Assembly (NCBI RefSeq): GCF_003149455.1
Contig: NZ_QFFK01000011.1
Coordinates: forward strand, 1-64,000
Source: Chitinophaga deserti
Lineage (GTDB): Bacteria; Bacteroidota; Bacteroidia; Chitinophagales; Chitinophagaceae
Direction: 5' to 3'
DNA length: 64,000 nt
Position 1 is the stretch's first letter. Every line of letters starts with the position of its first letter. Position numbers and translations under genes: made by a program. Under the pieces are notes generated by a model. That model had not been told where the DNA came from. It saw only the letters and a list, made by a program, of their open reading frames with translations, and did not search any database. Positions 7,912 through 17,982 of the stretch are shown one piece after another.

Positions 7912-9777
7912 TTACCAGTTAGCATTCTGCGGTCCGAACTTCGGGTTCTGATCGATGTAACTCTGTGCGATAGGGAACAGGTAACGCCGCGTGTGATCGA
8001 AGTTGCGGATGTGGTTGGAGCTGTAGAACTGTCCTGTTACTATAGAAAAAGCAGTCCTGTCTTTACTGATGTCCATTACCCGGGGCACTTCCGTAAGCTC
8101 AGGAATAGTACCGCCGGCAACGATGCCGTGGTTGGCGTTGCCACCATAACGGCCCCAGCGCAGGAGGCTCCAGTAATAATCGTTCTCCAGCACCAGGTCT
8201 ACCCGGCGCTCACGCTTGTAGTCCGTCCAGGCCGCCAGCGGGGTAGTTACCACTGCTGCAGGAAGTTTTCCATGTGCTTCGCGGGTTTTATTCAATGCTG
8301 CCACAGCATTGGCCACATCGCCTTTCAGCAGGTAGGCTTCCGCCAGGTTGAGGTACACACGGCCGAGGCGCGTCACCACATAATGATAATCGGTAGGGAT
8401 ACCTACATAGGGGCGGGGCGATACATTGGTGTACATCCCTTTGCGCCAGTACATATTGGACAGACTCACATAATACGCCATGCCGTTGATCTTCATCCAG
8501 CGGGTGGTATTACCCTTGATGCAGGTAGTGAAGGTTTCGCCATAGTGCTTGTCTGTAGAATCACTGATGATGGATGCCTTCCAGCGGGCGTCTCTGCCGA
8601 TGTTGGTGAGCGTCCATACCGTTTCCGTGCTGCCGGGTTTGATCATACCGGTCTGCACCGCGGTTTCGCCACCCGCCACAGGGATCTTATCCGTAGGGAT
8701 GCTCACGCCTTCGTTCATGGCCATCTTGAACTGGGAGGTTTCATCCCATGGCAATGCCTTTGCAGGATCGGCCTGATCTACCACGAGGTAATCGTCTGCA
8801 ATATTCTGAGTAGGCCCGTGCTGCACCCATGCTTCAAAAGTGGTATTGGAATTGAATGCAGGGCTGCCGCCATACTGGCTGATACGGTCGTTATTCACGT
8901 TGGGCGTATACAGCTGCATGGGCGTACCATCTACCGTAGTGTTGATGGATTTGCGGTAGATGCCGAAGATGATTTCGGGGGAGGTAGCCTTCACTTCATT
9001 GAACATCCCGCCATAATCACTTTCCATTGCATAACCTCCCTGCGTGATCACAAACTGTGCGTTAGCGATCGCTTTATCCAGCAGGGGATCGTTAGCAGCC
9101 ACGGCCGGAGCAGCGGGATAGTTCTTATAGGCGAGCGCCTGCAGGCAAACTTCAGAAAGCAAAGCCGCAGCGGCATATTTATTTGCCCTGCCTGCTACTT
9201 TGGTAGTGGGCAATCCTGCAATGGCGTCTTCCAGATCTTTGATGATATAAGCGTACGTTTCTGTAGGATTGGCCGTGCTGGGCAGGCGCAGGTCATCTTC
9301 CGGCGTCAGCAAACGGTCGATCCAAACGATCCTGCCGATGCTTCTGGCCACGGAAAAGTAAGACATGGCGCGGAGGAACTTGCCTTCTGCGATAAGCGCC
9401 GTTTTATCGTTCGCAGAAATCTCTGCAGACTCGGCCACTTTTGTGATGATCTGATTACACCGGCGAATGGCAGCCCAGTTGTTGAAGCCCATATCGGTGT
9501 TCCGGTCCGTCAGCTCATTGAACACGGCGGAAGCACCGCCGTAGATTCCATCGAAGCCCAGTGTGTTGGTGGTTCTGGGATCAGTGGCAGGACCTCCGGC
9601 AAAATTGTTCATGATGCTGTAGGTGGAGAAAATGAACGTTTCCGCATTGGCCTTCGACCGCCAGATAACATCTTCACCGATCTTGTCATATGGCTTGGTA
9701 TCGAAGTCAGTTTTGCAACCCGGCGCAGCCGCCAGGAGCGATAATATAGTGATGGCTGTAAGTGTGTTTTTCTTCAT
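7912..9777 (-). CDS. SusD/RagB-family nutrient-binding lipoprotein
   Basis: A SusD-like lid lipoprotein that captures substrate at the cell surface and closes over the SusC barrel. The signal peptide ends in LAAAPGC (lipobox). The mature 600-residue protein has the family's TPR-like helical scaffold (AEGKFLRAMSYFSVARSIGRI, VYLNLAEAYLLKGDVANAV) and the C-terminal block with KRERRVDLVLENDYYWSLLRWGRYG and RYLFPIAQSYIDQNPKFGPQ. The start is 27 bp after the SusC stop. No enzyme gene sits in the locus, so the substrate cannot be guessed. Confidence 0.95.
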   Translation of the reverse strand: MKKNTLTAITILSLLAAAPGCKTDFDTKPYDKIGEDVIWRSKANAETFIFSTYSIMNNFAGGPATDPRTTNTLGFDGIYGGASAVFNELTDRNTDMGFNNWAAIRRCNQIITKVAESAEISANDKTALIAEGKFLRAMSYFSVARSIGRIVWIDRLLTPEDDLRLPSTANPTETYAYIIKDLEDAIAGLPTTKVAGRANKYAAAALLSEVCLQALAYKNYPAAPAVAANDPLLDKAIANAQFVITQGGYAMESDYGGMFNEVKATSPEIIFGIYRKSINTTVDGTPMQLYTPNVNNDRISQYGGSPAFNSNTTFEAWVQHGPTQNIADDYLVVDQADPAKALPWDETSQFKMAMNEGVSIPTDKIPVAGGETAVQTGMIKPGSTETVWTLTNIGRDARWKASIISDSTDKHYGETFTTCIKGNTTRWMKINGMAYYVSLSNMYWRKGMYTNVSPRPYVGIPTDYHYVVTRLGRVYLNLAEAYLLKGDVANAVAALNKTREAHGKLPAAVVTTPLAAWTDYKRERRVDLVLENDYYWSLLRWGRYGGNANHGIVAGGTIPELTEVPRVMDISKDRTAFSIVTGQFYSSNHIRNFDHTRRYLFPIAQSYIDQNPKFGPQNANW

Positions 9778-9804
9778 GTTGCTATTTTTAACTTGCCGTT
9801 ACGA

Positions 9805-12800
9805 TCAGAACCCTACATTTACGCCGAGGGCAAACGTACGCTGGATGGGATATCCGTAGTTATTGGTTTCTGATTCGGGATCAATGAAATACTTCTTGCT
9901 GCCGGAACCTGTGAGCAGGTTGGTACCGGAAGCAAACAGCCTGAACTGGCGTACCGCGGTATGCTTCAGCAAACGTGCTTTAAGGTCATAGCCCACCTGC
10001 AGGTATTTAAGGCGCACAAAGCGGGATTCCAGTACCCAGAAGTCGCTGTCAGTATAGTTGTTATTACCATTCACACCTGCGGCGGAAACCTGGCGGGGAT
10101 AACGCGCATCTGTGTTATCGGGCCTCCAGTAATCGGTCTGGAAACCATATACCAGGATGCCCTGTGTAGAGGAGCCCATGATCACATCACCGAGGTAACG
10201 GTCGCGTTTTCCGGAACCCATTACCACTGCACTGAACGTAATGCCTTTGTAACCCAGATCAACGGTTACGCCGTAGTTGATGCGCGGGAAGGTATTGCTG
10301 CCCAGCGGACGGAAGTCGGAACCATCAATCTTACCGTCTCCATTGGTATCCTCATAAGCGAGATCACCACCCACAACGCCGATAGATGAAATCCTGCGGG
10401 GCCCCATGAGCAGATCGCTGTTGTTCTGGTAAAACCCTCTGTTGGTATACCCCTGACGGAGGTATGAGCTTTGTCCGGATGCACGGGTGTATGGGTTCTT
10501 CATAGCCGTGGTATCTTCAATGGCACGTTCCCACAGTTCGTTGAACTTAGTGAAGTTTACGCCAATCTTATAGGTGAAGTCTTTCCCGATCCGGTCGCTC
10601 CAGGTCAGGTTAAACTCTGCACCTTCGCGGCGCATGGCGCCATCTTTAAAGTTAACGGGGGGCAGACCAATACCCAGTGTGGAGGAATACCGCGTGTCTC
10701 CCGTAACATAACCCGTTGTACGCATGTAGAAGTAATCCACCGTACCGGTGAGCCTGCTGTCAAGAGTAGCGAAGTCCAGACCGATGTTGCGGCTTTTAAT
10801 GCTGTACCAGGAGAAGTTGGTGCTGGGGAGCGATCCCGGTTCGGAGCTGCCCTGTACGGGTTGCCCGTTCACCACCCAGGCGTTGGCGTTTACATTATAG
10901 CCGGGTACGTACTGGAAGGCGCCGATGCCGTCGAGGGTACCGGTATAACCATAGGAGCCGCGCAGCTTGAGGTAATCGAGGTATTTACGGTTGCGGATGC
11001 CCTGCAGGAAGTTCTCTTCGAGCAGCGACCAGCCTGCGTCAACCGCATAAAATGTACCCCATTGCTTTTCTTTCGGCAGCAGGTCGTTACCATCGTACCG
11101 CAGTGTACCATTTGCGTAGTATTTGCTGCCGTACGACCAGCCCAGTTTACCGATCCATCCCGCACGGGCATTTTCTGATTCGGAACCGCTGGCCAGCTGG
11201 TCTACCGTAGGACCGGCAACATACTGATCGAACATAAGCTGGTAGCGCTGGCGGGTAGCGGAAAGTGATCCGCTCTTATCTTTCGCCTGTTCATAACCGG
11301 CCGTTGCATCAAAGTTGTGGCCTTTAAAGGTTTTGTTATAAGTCACAAACGCCTGGAGCAGGATGGTGCTGCCATCTCCGCGGCCCGATGTAAGGGAGGG
11401 AGGATTGGCCATCAGCGGCGTGGTGCTTCCGTTGGTATATGAAGGCGCCGTGGCGTTCCAGGATTTGCTCATGGAGTTCCACATGTTAAAGTTGCCGTTC
11501 ACTTTAAAGTGAAGATCCTTCAGGAAAAGCGCTTCCCAGTCCAGCCCAATGATGCTGTTAAAAACACGGGAAGTGTTACGTCCGTAACCTGAAAGGGGAG
11601 AAAGCTCCACGGCAGGATTGTCTGTGGTATTGATGGATGGAAGGCCAAACTCGTTATAGGCAAGCTGGTTAGGCTTCTTGTTCTGTATATGGGAGTAGAT
11701 AGCAGAGTAGCTCCCTGCGGTAGAGGAATTGGGGATACTGTTCTTCTCCACAAACCCGTCTATCCCCGTATTCACTTTCAGCTGGATCTGGTCGAACTCA
11801 CTGATGGTGTTGAGGCGGTAAGTAATCCGGTCGTTGTAGTTATTGTCCGTCCGCAGGTTGGTACCCTGGTGATAGTAGGAGCCGGATGCATAGTAGGTGA
11901 GCAGTTTAGTGCCGGAAGAAAGGGAGAGGTCGTGCCGCTGTTCATTGGCGAAATCCTTCAGGGCAAGCGCCTGCCAGTCCGTATTAGGATAAATGAAAGG
12001 CTTCGACTGATCCTTGTAAAACTGCAGGGTGGTATCGTGGGTGGGAGGAGTTTTCCCTTCCGCGATGTATACATCGTTGATGGCTTTCAGGTTTTCATAA
12101 GATCCCAGCTTTTTCTGGAAAAGGGTAGGCTGGGAGAAGATGGTGTTATAGGCATAGTTGATATTCACCTGTCCTGATTTGCCTTTTTTGGTGGTGATGA
12201 GGATTACCCCGTTACCACCACGCGCACCGTATACCGCTGTAGCCGCTGCATCTTTCAATACCGAATAGGTTTCGATATCGTTGGGGTTGATGTTCTCAAA
12301 ATCGTTCTGGGAACGCAGCATGTTATCGATCACATAGAGCGGGGTGCCACCGCCACGGATGGAGATGGAGCTTTTAGCACCGGGGGCACCACTGCTGCGT
12401 GTTACGATCACACCATGTACGCGGCCGGCAATGGCATCGTTGATGGACTGTACAGGCAGGGAAGCCACGTTATCCATGGAGAGTGTGCTCACGGCACTGT
12501 TCAGCTTCCGGCGGGTGGTGTTGCCATAGCCTATCACTACCACGTCAGAAAGGCGGTCTACCGACGATTGCATCACTACCTCAATACTGGTGCGGCCATT
12601 TACGGCCACTACCTGCGTCAGGTAACCGATGTAACTGAAGGTCAGCTGCCCGTTTTCATCAACAGGAATCACGAATTCACCTTTTTCATTGGTGGTGGTA
12701 CCTACGCCCTTACCGGCAGCTACCGTAACACCCGGGAGGGGAACACCTGTACTGTCCGTCACTTTCCCTTTTACGGAAATGAGGGCCAGCTGTGCACCCG

Positions 12801-13161
12801 AAGCCCGGATCACGATGAGCTTATTGTCCATCCGCTCAAAGTCAAGCCCTGTGTTACTGAGCATTACTTTAAGCAGTTCTTCCAGCGGTATATCCTTGGC
12901 CGACACGGATATCCGCAGGTCGTCAGAGATCACCTGGTTGCTGAAAGCGAACCGGTACTCGGTTTTTTTCTCTAGTTCTTTAAGCGCTACCGCGAGTTTC
13001 TTCTCTTTGAAATCCACATTCAGCCGCTCCTGCGAGTAAGTTTTCGCTGAAAGCTGAAGGGCGGTAAGCAACATCAGTATACCGCTGATTTTCATTGTAC
13101 GTAAAATTTTTGTCCACCAGAATGGTAGAGGCGGACTGGTAAACACAGGCATTTTTTTCAT
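9805..13161 (-). CDS. SusC/RagA-family TonB-linked outer-membrane receptor with STN domain
   Basis: A 1118-residue TonB-dependent transporter. Order: signal region to about residue 44; STN (secretin/TonB short N-terminal) domain about 50-118, the part that signals to FecR; carboxypeptidase-regulatory-like domain about 128-205 (VKGKVTDSTGVPLPGVTV); plug about 210-330 with the SusC signatures VVVIGYGNTTRRKL, LYVIDNM and VLKDAAATAVYGARGGNGVI; then the 22-strand barrel ending in FALGVNVGF. The STN domain together with the upstream FecR and ECF sigma genes shows a cell-surface signalling system that adjusts its own expression to ligand. Confidence 0.96.
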   Translation of the reverse strand: MKKMPVFTSPPLPFWWTKILRTMKISGILMLLTALQLSAKTYSQERLNVDFKEKKLAVALKELEKKTEYRFAFSNQVISDDLRISVSAKDIPLEELLKVMLSNTGLDFERMDNKLIVIRASGAQLALISVKGKVTDSTGVPLPGVTVAAGKGVGTTTNEKGEFVIPVDENGQLTFSYIGYLTQVVAVNGRTSIEVVMQSSVDRLSDVVVIGYGNTTRRKLNSAVSTLSMDNVASLPVQSINDAIAGRVHGVIVTRSSGAPGAKSSISIRGGGTPLYVIDNMLRSQNDFENINPNDIETYSVLKDAAATAVYGARGGNGVILITTKKGKSGQVNINYAYNTIFSQPTLFQKKLGSYENLKAINDVYIAEGKTPPTHDTTLQFYKDQSKPFIYPNTDWQALALKDFANEQRHDLSLSSGTKLLTYYASGSYYHQGTNLRTDNNYNDRITYRLNTISEFDQIQLKVNTGIDGFVEKNSIPNSSTAGSYSAIYSHIQNKKPNQLAYNEFGLPSINTTDNPAVELSPLSGYGRNTSRVFNSIIGLDWEALFLKDLHFKVNGNFNMWNSMSKSWNATAPSYTNGSTTPLMANPPSLTSGRGDGSTILLQAFVTYNKTFKGHNFDATAGYEQAKDKSGSLSATRQRYQLMFDQYVAGPTVDQLASGSESENARAGWIGKLGWSYGSKYYANGTLRYDGNDLLPKEKQWGTFYAVDAGWSLLEENFLQGIRNRKYLDYLKLRGSYGYTGTLDGIGAFQYVPGYNVNANAWVVNGQPVQGSSEPGSLPSTNFSWYSIKSRNIGLDFATLDSRLTGTVDYFYMRTTGYVTGDTRYSSTLGIGLPPVNFKDGAMRREGAEFNLTWSDRIGKDFTYKIGVNFTKFNELWERAIEDTTAMKNPYTRASGQSSYLRQGYTNRGFYQNNSDLLMGPRRISSIGVVGGDLAYEDTNGDGKIDGSDFRPLGSNTFPRINYGVTVDLGYKGITFSAVVMGSGKRDRYLGDVIMGSSTQGILVYGFQTDYWRPDNTDARYPRQVSAAGVNGNNNYTDSDFWVLESRFVRLKYLQVGYDLKARLLKHTAVRQFRLFASGTNLLTGSGSKKYFIDPESETNNYGYPIQRTFALGVNVGF

Positions 13162-13280
13162 ACCTTCGATCTTGGTTTATTTGATAAAATACGGGCATAG
13201 CTTCCCCCTCAGGAAAACGCGCCCTGTTTTTGGAACCATGGAGGAATGGCCGGAATCCATTTCTCCATTTTTATTTTTAG

Positions 13281-14339
13281 TTACCTGGAAATAATTATTG
13301 TGTTACCCGCTATCTGATAATTGAAATAATAGGAGTGCTGCAATATTTTCAGTATTTCTCCAATGTTCTCATGTGTAAATGTTGCTGTAAACGTGTAATT
13401 TTCTACTGCCTTGTCTTTTATATCAATCTTTACATTATACCATCTTTCCAGTTTTCTGCGGATATCCCCGAAGCTTTCATTTACGATCTCGAGCCTGCCC
13501 ATGGCCCATACGGTTTCTATGACCGCACTGTCTTTAGCGCTGTATGATAATGGCTGCAAACTGATGCGCTCAGCAGTATCGCCGTGCTGCAGATGAACGG
13601 AACCTGCTTTGGAGATGATCATTTTCTGATTAGGCGCCAGTGGCAGCCGGTGCTTTTTACCCGGCAGTGCAATTTCCACTTTACCGCGCAGCAGCGAGGT
13701 TTCGCTATAGGCTTCTTCGGGATAAGCTTTTACATTGAACAGGGTGCCTAATACGTTTACATCATATCCTTTGCTGTGTACGATGAAAGGGCGGGAGGGG
13801 TCGGCAGGCACATCGAAGAGTGCTTCTCCGCTGAGGTGTACCTCGCGGTTGGTCACAGCAAACCCTTCACATAGCTGCAGTCTTGAACCCGCACCAAGGT
13901 AAATACGGGTACTGTCGGGCAATACAAAGAACTTCCGTTCGCCCAGTCGGGTAATGTACAGGGCTGCACTGTCTGCAGATACGGCATAGCCACCGGCCAG
14001 GGAATTACTGTTACCGGAATTTTGATCCCCTGCCATATGACGGAAGAACCAGGCGAGGGCTGCCACGGTAATCAGCACTGCGGCATAGGGGAGCAGCCTG
14101 CGGTACAGGGGCGTTTTCTTTTCGCGGAACAGGGATTCAAAACCATCACCATCCTTTACTTCGTTACGCAGCATCACATGCAGGCCTAATACGATCTCTG
14201 CGGCTTCCTGCATGCGGGGAACCATTTCCGGACGGGTAAGCATCATCTCTTCCCAGAAATGAACATCGTCCGCGTTGCGGCCTAAGCAATAATTAATAAA
14301 TGAATCGTTGATGACGAGCTCTTCTGTAGTATACTCCAT
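13281..14339 (-). CDS. FecR-family anti-sigma factor / signal transducer
   Basis: A 352-residue inner-membrane protein: a cytoplasmic N-terminal part of about 80 residues that would hold the sigma factor, one transmembrane helix at about 83-99 (PYAAVLITVAALAWFF), then a periplasmic FecR domain (FVLPDSTRIYLGAGSRLQL, REVHLSGEALFDVPADPSRPFIV, VNVLGTLFNVKAYPE) and a C-terminal DUF4974-like domain (NYTFTATFTHENIGEILKIL). It relays the state of the SusC STN domain to the ECF sigma factor. It lies 72 bp after the sigma gene and 119 bp before susC. Confidence 0.94.
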   Translation of the reverse strand: MEYTTEELVINDSFINYCLGRNADDVHFWEEMMLTRPEMVPRMQEAAEIVLGLHVMLRNEVKDGDGFESLFREKKTPLYRRLLPYAAVLITVAALAWFFRHMAGDQNSGNSNSLAGGYAVSADSAALYITRLGERKFFVLPDSTRIYLGAGSRLQLCEGFAVTNREVHLSGEALFDVPADPSRPFIVHSKGYDVNVLGTLFNVKAYPEEAYSETSLLRGKVEIALPGKKHRLPLAPNQKMIISKAGSVHLQHGDTAERISLQPLSYSAKDSAVIETVWAMGRLEIVNESFGDIRRKLERWYNVKIDIKDKAVENYTFTATFTHENIGEILKILQHSYYFNYQIAGNTIIISR

Positions 14340-14411
14340 GTTAATAACGCGGCCTTTCCCATATAGACGGATGGCCTTACCGGATTTACCGGTTTTCCCG
14401 GAAATATTTTT

Positions 14412-14984
14412 TTACAGCAGGGGGAGGATGGAAAGAATCGTGGAGAACTTAATGCCGGCAGCGCCCTCACTCAGCTCTTTACGGAGGAATTTAATACCCT
14501 CGTGCAACTGGTTGTATACCGTTCTTTTTTCGAGTCCGGTGCGGAGTGCTATTTCATCGGTAGATAAGCTTTCGTAGAATTTGAGGTAAATAATCTGGCG
14601 GGACCGGTTGGGTAATTTATCGAAAGCCCGGCGGATCTTCGAGATCAGTTCGGTGTTGGACTGTACCGCTTCGAGGGTATCCTGCACAGAGGGTACGGTC
14701 ACTGTTTCTTCTACGGAGGCCGTGTCGCATACTTCGGTAACACGTTGCCGGCTCCGGTAGTGGTCTACCAGTTTGCGGCGGAAGGCCGTAGATAAATAAG
14801 TTTTAGGATGCTGAATGCTGCGGGGGTCAATGTTCTTTTCCAGCAGGTCAAGGAAAAACTGGGAAATGATGTCGCCCAGCTCTTCTTTTCCAAAGCCAAG
14901 CCGTAACCCCATATGGATAAAATGAGGCCTGTAGGCGCTATAACATTCCTGTACCCAGGTGGATGTGTTCACTGATGTCTCCAT
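14412..14984 (-). CDS. RNA polymerase ECF-type sigma factor
   Basis: A 190-residue sigma-70 family protein of the FecI/SusC-linked group. Region 2 covers about 10-85 (ISQFFLDLLEKN, YLSTAFRRKLVDHYRSR) and region 4 about 120-175 with the helix-turn-helix SLSTDEIALRTGLEKRTVYN. There is no extra domain. As first gene of the locus it should direct transcription of the downstream susCD genes once FecR releases it. Its own promoter candidate is at 15038-15066. Confidence 0.94.
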   Translation of the reverse strand: METSVNTSTWVQECYSAYRPHFIHMGLRLGFGKEELGDIISQFFLDLLEKNIDPRSIQHPKTYLSTAFRRKLVDHYRSRQRVTEVCDTASVEETVTVPSVQDTLEAVQSNTELISKIRRAFDKLPNRSRQIIYLKFYESLSTDEIALRTGLEKRTVYNQLHEGIKFLRKELSEGAAGIKFSTILSILPLL

Positions 14985-15345
14985 GTACCGTGGCTCGTTT
15001 CTACTTACATCAAATCAGACCGATAAAGATTGCCGGTCAAACTACAATGAACATACATATTTTCAAAATTAAGTGTACAGGAAAATCGGTTGCACGAGAA
15101 GATTATATGCACTTCCGTTAAATTCCGCTCAGTTTGTGAGCAGGAGAGGGGTACCAGCAGCTTTACTCCATATCAAATGCAGGGATAACTGTCATATACC
15201 GAATGTATATATTTAGGCACCTTTTGCAGTACAGTATTGGGTTTGAGTACTATTTATATACATTAACCCTTCTTTATACCTTCTTTAAACCTTTAGTAAA
15301 GCATGAATATGCCTGCCGTATAGCCCGGTTAAACCAATCTACGGA
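14985..15345. other. Intergenic region upstream of the ECF sigma gene
   Basis: 361 bp between the sigma gene and the response-regulator stop. It is AT-rich and without a credible ORF. The only element I can support is the sigma-gene promoter at 15038-15066. Confidence 0.6.
15038..15066 (-). promoter_or_regulatory. Candidate promoter of the ECF sigma gene
   Basis: On the minus strand a TTG (15066-15064) and a TAGTTTG-like -7 box (15044-15038) are separated by 19 bp, close to the phylum's consensus. The predicted start near 15030 leaves a leader of about 45 nt to the ATG at 14984. Confidence 0.5.
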
Positions 15346-15987
15346 CTACAACAGTTTCCGCTGTACGGCCGCCATAATCAGTTCTGCGGCATTTTTAACC
15401 TCTAATTTCTGCATCATATTGCGGCGGTGGGTTTCTACCGTCAGGGGGCTTAAATGCAGCTCTTTGGCGATTCCAGTGGTGGTTTTGCCTTCTGTTACCA
15501 GCTGGAGGATCTGTTTTTCCCTGCGGGTGAGGGCGGCAGGCGCTTTTAGTTCTGCGCGCCCCGGGCGGGCAAGGATTTCCCGTACTTCCCGGCTGAAAGC
15601 CACCCCGCCACTGAGTGCTTCTTCCAGGCAACGCCTGAACTCCGCGGCAGAGGCATTCTTCAGGAGGTAACCGCTGGCGCCGTTCTGCAGTATCTGCAGG
15701 ATCATACTCCGCTCTGCCTGGTTGCTAACGGCCAGCACAATGGTTTCCGGAGCCGCCAGCTTAATATCCTTACACAAGTCCAGCCCGTTCACATCCGGGA
15801 GCATAATATCCAGCAGCACAATGTCGGCAGTATGATGCTCCAGCCAGTCCATAAACTCACCACCGGTGGTAAAGGCGTGCATGCTGGAAATACCGGGCAC
15901 GCCCTGCAGCAGGGTGCGCAGCCCTTCTATGACCACAGGATGGTCATCTACGATGGCGATGGAATATTCAGCTGTCTGTTTCAACAT
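15346..15987 (-). CDS. NarL/LuxR-type response regulator
   Basis: A 213-residue two-component regulator: receiver domain about 8-125 (IAIVDDHPVV acidic pair, phospho-acceptor Asp in DIVLLDIMLPDVNG, conserved Lys in GYLLKNAS) and a C-terminal LuxR helix-turn-helix (LTRREKQILQLVTEGKTTT, LHLSPLTVETHRRNMMQKL). Its start overlaps the 3' end of the sensor kinase gene by 20 bp, so the two are a translationally coupled pair. The target genes are unknown. Confidence 0.94.
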   Translation of the reverse strand: MLKQTAEYSIAIVDDHPVVIEGLRTLLQGVPGISSMHAFTTGGEFMDWLEHHTADIVLLDIMLPDVNGLDLCKDIKLAAPETIVLAVSNQAERSMILQILQNGASGYLLKNASAAEFRRCLEEALSGGVAFSREVREILARPGRAELKAPAALTRREKQILQLVTEGKTTTGIAKELHLSPLTVETHRRNMMQKLEVKNAAELIMAAVQRKLL

Positions 15988-17947
15988 GTAATTCTATATT
16001 GATGGCTGTGCCTTCGTTAATAACGGATGTAATGTCCAGTTTGCCTTTCAGGTAATGCACACGGTTGCGGATATTGGCAAGTCCGGTCCCACCGGATTTT
16101 TCTTTTTCGGATAATACAAACCCCTTCCCGTCGTCTTCAATGGTAATGAAAAACAGGGGGCCGTCCTGGCTGCATTGCAACAACACCTCGCGGGCTTCGG
16201 CATGCCGGATGGCATTGGCCAGTGCTTCCTGCACGATGCGGTAAACGGTCACCTGTGTTTGCACAGGCATTCCGGGTGCCATACCGATAGACTGGTACCG
16301 GATATGGGTGGCAGGGGTGGACATGGACTCGCAAAGGTCTCCCAGTGCAGTGTCCAGCCCAAATTTCAGCAGGTTCTCCGGCATCATGTTCCGGGCTATC
16401 CTTCGCAGTTCGTTCACCGAATGATCGAGCTGCCCGATTACTGAAAGGAGCGGGTTATCTTCCCCGCCGGCAGCCATACCGGATAACCGGATCTTCATGC
16501 CCGCCAGCATACCGCCCAGCCCGTCGTGCAGATCTCTCGCCACACGCCTGCGCTCGCGCTCTTCACCTTCCAGCATAGCCTGCGAAGTAGCCAGCATCTG
16601 GCTTTGCTCCATTTCCTTCAGCTTCTGCCGCGCCACCTTCCGGCTGTTGCGGTACTGGAATACGATCAGTACGGCAGATGCCAGTACGATAAAGCTCACG
16701 GCAGCAAGGAGCCAGAACGACAGCCGCGCGTTATGACCAGCCAGCTGTGCCTGCCGGTTCTCTGCTTCCAGCCGGGCAATCTGCTCCTGGTTCTCTGCAT
16801 TCCGGTACCGTACTTCAAGGGCGCTGATCTCATTCTTCAGCCGGCTGGCGTGAAAACTGTCGCTAACGTTACTGTACTGCTTCTGCCATTCATATGCACT
16901 TCGGGTGTTGCCCAAGGCAAGGGAAGTATTGGCCATGCCTTCATATACCAGCAGCCGGTTGGTAACAATGCCCATCATTTCCGGCTGGCGCATGAGGTAT
17001 TCCAGCAGGTGAAGGGCTTCCTTGTAGGAGCCCAGGCGATGAAGTGCATAATATTGTTGTAACTGCAGCCGCTGCTTCTCGTAAACGATGTGCAGCCTGT
17101 CGGCCACGGCAACGCCTTTTTCGAGGCTGGCGAGGGCCGACTTATAATCTTTCGCTTCGTTGAAGTAAAGTCCTTCTGCGGCATAGAAATCCACCCAGTG
17201 GTCCGACTCCGGGTAGGGGGCCAGCAAGGCGCGGGCGCTGTCCAGCATGGCGGGAACTTCATTATTCCGGTCCCATTCGCTGAGGTTTTCCGCCAGTGCT
17301 ATGTAGGTGACGATCTGCTGCTCCGGCGGGGCATTTCCTTCGCGAAGTACCCTTATGGCGGTACGCATGTAACCATCCGCCACGTCGTACTGCCCGTGAT
17401 TGTAAAAAACGTATCCTATACCGAGGAAGTGCTTGCCGATGAGGGTACTGTCGCCCGAGCGGCGGGCGAGGGGGATGGCTTTGTTGAGGATGATGTCTGC
17501 AAACTTCCCGGGATCATCCTGGCGGAGTAGCTGGGCGCCATAGCGGTGGAGGGCCTTGGAGCGAATGGCGAAGGCGAGACTGTCATCGAAAGGCTGGAGC
17601 AGTGAATCGGCAAGGCGGTACTGCTGAATGGCTCCCATGCCATTATTACGGGCCATTACTACGCCGGAATAGTAGGGGTTAAGGGCTTTCAGCAAAGGTA
17701 TTTTCCCCGACCAGCGCTGGGCCTGATCGAGGTAATGGGCAGCCTGAACGGTATCGCGGGTAGCAAGGGTTTCCGACAACTGGAAGGCCAGTACCGCACG
17801 GGCACTGTCTGTAGTGGCGGAGGCAATAGCGGTACGCAGGCTGTCCTGATAAAGCCTGCTGTTCAGATGTTGTGCTTCGACAGATGTGCCGCCTGCAAGC
17901 ATCAGGAAGCAGGCGGTGAGTGATCTCATCAAACGGGTAAATTCCAC
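15968..17947 (-). CDS. Sensor histidine kinase with periplasmic TPR region (HisKA_3 type)
   Basis: A 659-residue kinase. A signal-like N-terminus is followed by about 380 residues of TPR-like helices (for example AHYLDQAQRWSGKIPLL and YDVADGYMRTAIRVL) predicted to be periplasmic. One transmembrane helix lies at about 405-428 (WLLAAVSFIVLASAVLIVF), then a short coiled coil and a HisKA_3 dimerisation domain with phospho-acceptor His474 in ARDLHDGLGGMLAG. A C-terminal HATPase_c domain has IVQEALANAIRHA and GTGLANIRNRV. It pairs with the NarL-type regulator downstream. The stimulus is unknown. Confidence 0.94.
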   Translation of the reverse strand: MEFTRLMRSLTACFLMLAGGTSVEAQHLNSRLYQDSLRTAIASATTDSARAVLAFQLSETLATRDTVQAAHYLDQAQRWSGKIPLLKALNPYYSGVVMARNNGMGAIQQYRLADSLLQPFDDSLAFAIRSKALHRYGAQLLRQDDPGKFADIILNKAIPLARRSGDSTLIGKHFLGIGYVFYNHGQYDVADGYMRTAIRVLREGNAPPEQQIVTYIALAENLSEWDRNNEVPAMLDSARALLAPYPESDHWVDFYAAEGLYFNEAKDYKSALASLEKGVAVADRLHIVYEKQRLQLQQYYALHRLGSYKEALHLLEYLMRQPEMMGIVTNRLLVYEGMANTSLALGNTRSAYEWQKQYSNVSDSFHASRLKNEISALEVRYRNAENQEQIARLEAENRQAQLAGHNARLSFWLLAAVSFIVLASAVLIVFQYRNSRKVARQKLKEMEQSQMLATSQAMLEGEERERRRVARDLHDGLGGMLAGMKIRLSGMAAGGEDNPLLSVIGQLDHSVNELRRIARNMMPENLLKFGLDTALGDLCESMSTPATHIRYQSIGMAPGMPVQTQVTVYRIVQEALANAIRHAEAREVLLQCSQDGPLFFITIEDDGKGFVLSEKEKSGGTGLANIRNRVHYLKGKLDITSVINEGTAINIELHVETDS

Positions 17948-17982
17948 ACTACGAATCTACGGTATGGAACCAAATCACCCAA

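Noticed and set aside
7993..9744. 583-codon plus-strand ORF
   Set aside because: Exact antisense of the susD gene, rich in His, Gly and Arg as expected from the complementary frame; susD is unambiguous.
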